Origin: Peptococcaceae bacterium UBA3937
GTDB taxonomy: Bacteria; Bacillota; Peptococcia; DRI-13; DTU073
DNA: 6,482 nucleotides
Direction: 5' to 3'
Assembly: GCA_002385735.1 (NCBI GenBank)
Contig: DGEB01000005.1
Coordinates: 46,897-53,378, forward strand
This document shows positions 6,355 to 6,482 of this stretch, in pieces. The position numbers were made by a program, and so were the translations under genes. The notes beneath the pieces were generated by a model. It was not told the DNA's origin. It worked only from the letters and a program-made list of their open reading frames with translations, and made no database searches. The first letter of the stretch is position 1. Each line of letters begins with the position of its first letter.

Positions 6355-6384
6355 TTTGCACGAACTCCAAAAATGTGTTATACT
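6355..6384 (+). promoter_or_regulatory. Promoter for the initiator tRNA gene (extended -10)
   Basis: TATACT at 6379-6384 is preceded by TG one base upstream (TGTTATACT), an extended -10 element. A weak -35, TTTGCA at 6355-6360, is 18 bases away. The predicted start near 6391 leaves a leader of about 6 bases before the tRNA, typical for a stable-RNA gene. Confidence 0.65.
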
Positions 6385-6396
6385 AATTAATGTTGA

Positions 6397-6472
<76 letters not shown>

Positions 6473-6482
6473 TAATAATTCA

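Overview
The window looks like chromosomal DNA from a Gram-positive, probably clostridial (Firmicutes) bacterium of medium GC content. The clues are purine-rich Shine-Dalgarno sites, sigma-A-type promoters, alternative GTG/TTG starts, a DegV-family fatty-acid-binding protein, a linked DUF2339/DUF3999 membrane pair and a tRNA gene with encoded CCA. The lineage is an inference; no marker gene fixes it.

Layout. At the left edge, on the + strand, lies the 3' part of a Fic-domain protein gene (2-967). It is clearly AT-richer than the rest and has a complete Fic catalytic motif and a C-terminal helix-turn-helix. A strong hairpin (976-1008) separates it from a convergent minus-strand operon. The operon starts at a promoter near 4905-4932. 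It encodes a very large polytopic membrane protein (DUF2339, about 22 membrane segments behind a long coiled coil), then an overlapping gene for a DUF3999 protein (extracytoplasmic beta-rich domain with one C-terminal membrane anchor). The DUF3999 reading frame is cut by an in-frame TGA (2177-2179) between its signal peptide and its mature domain. This is the most unusual feature of the window.

A 526-base divergent spacer (4890-5415) follows. It has no convincing gene, but it holds two outward promoters, a TetR-operator-like palindrome and an inverted repeat in the degV leader. Then comes degV (5422-6276), with a GTG start chosen by its Shine-Dalgarno site. The window ends with an initiator tRNA-fMet gene (6397-6472) that has its own extended -10 promoter and an unusual G at position 54 of the T-loop.

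How the genes relate. DUF2339 and DUF3999 form one translationally coupled cell-envelope unit of unknown function. The Fic protein (predicted protein AMPylation), DegV (predicted fatty-acid carrier) and the tRNA are separate transcription units with no evident functional link to that pair. No complete new system is visible. The points most worth checking are the interrupted DUF3999 gene, the DUF2339/DUF3999 unit itself, and the fossil-like content of the spacers.
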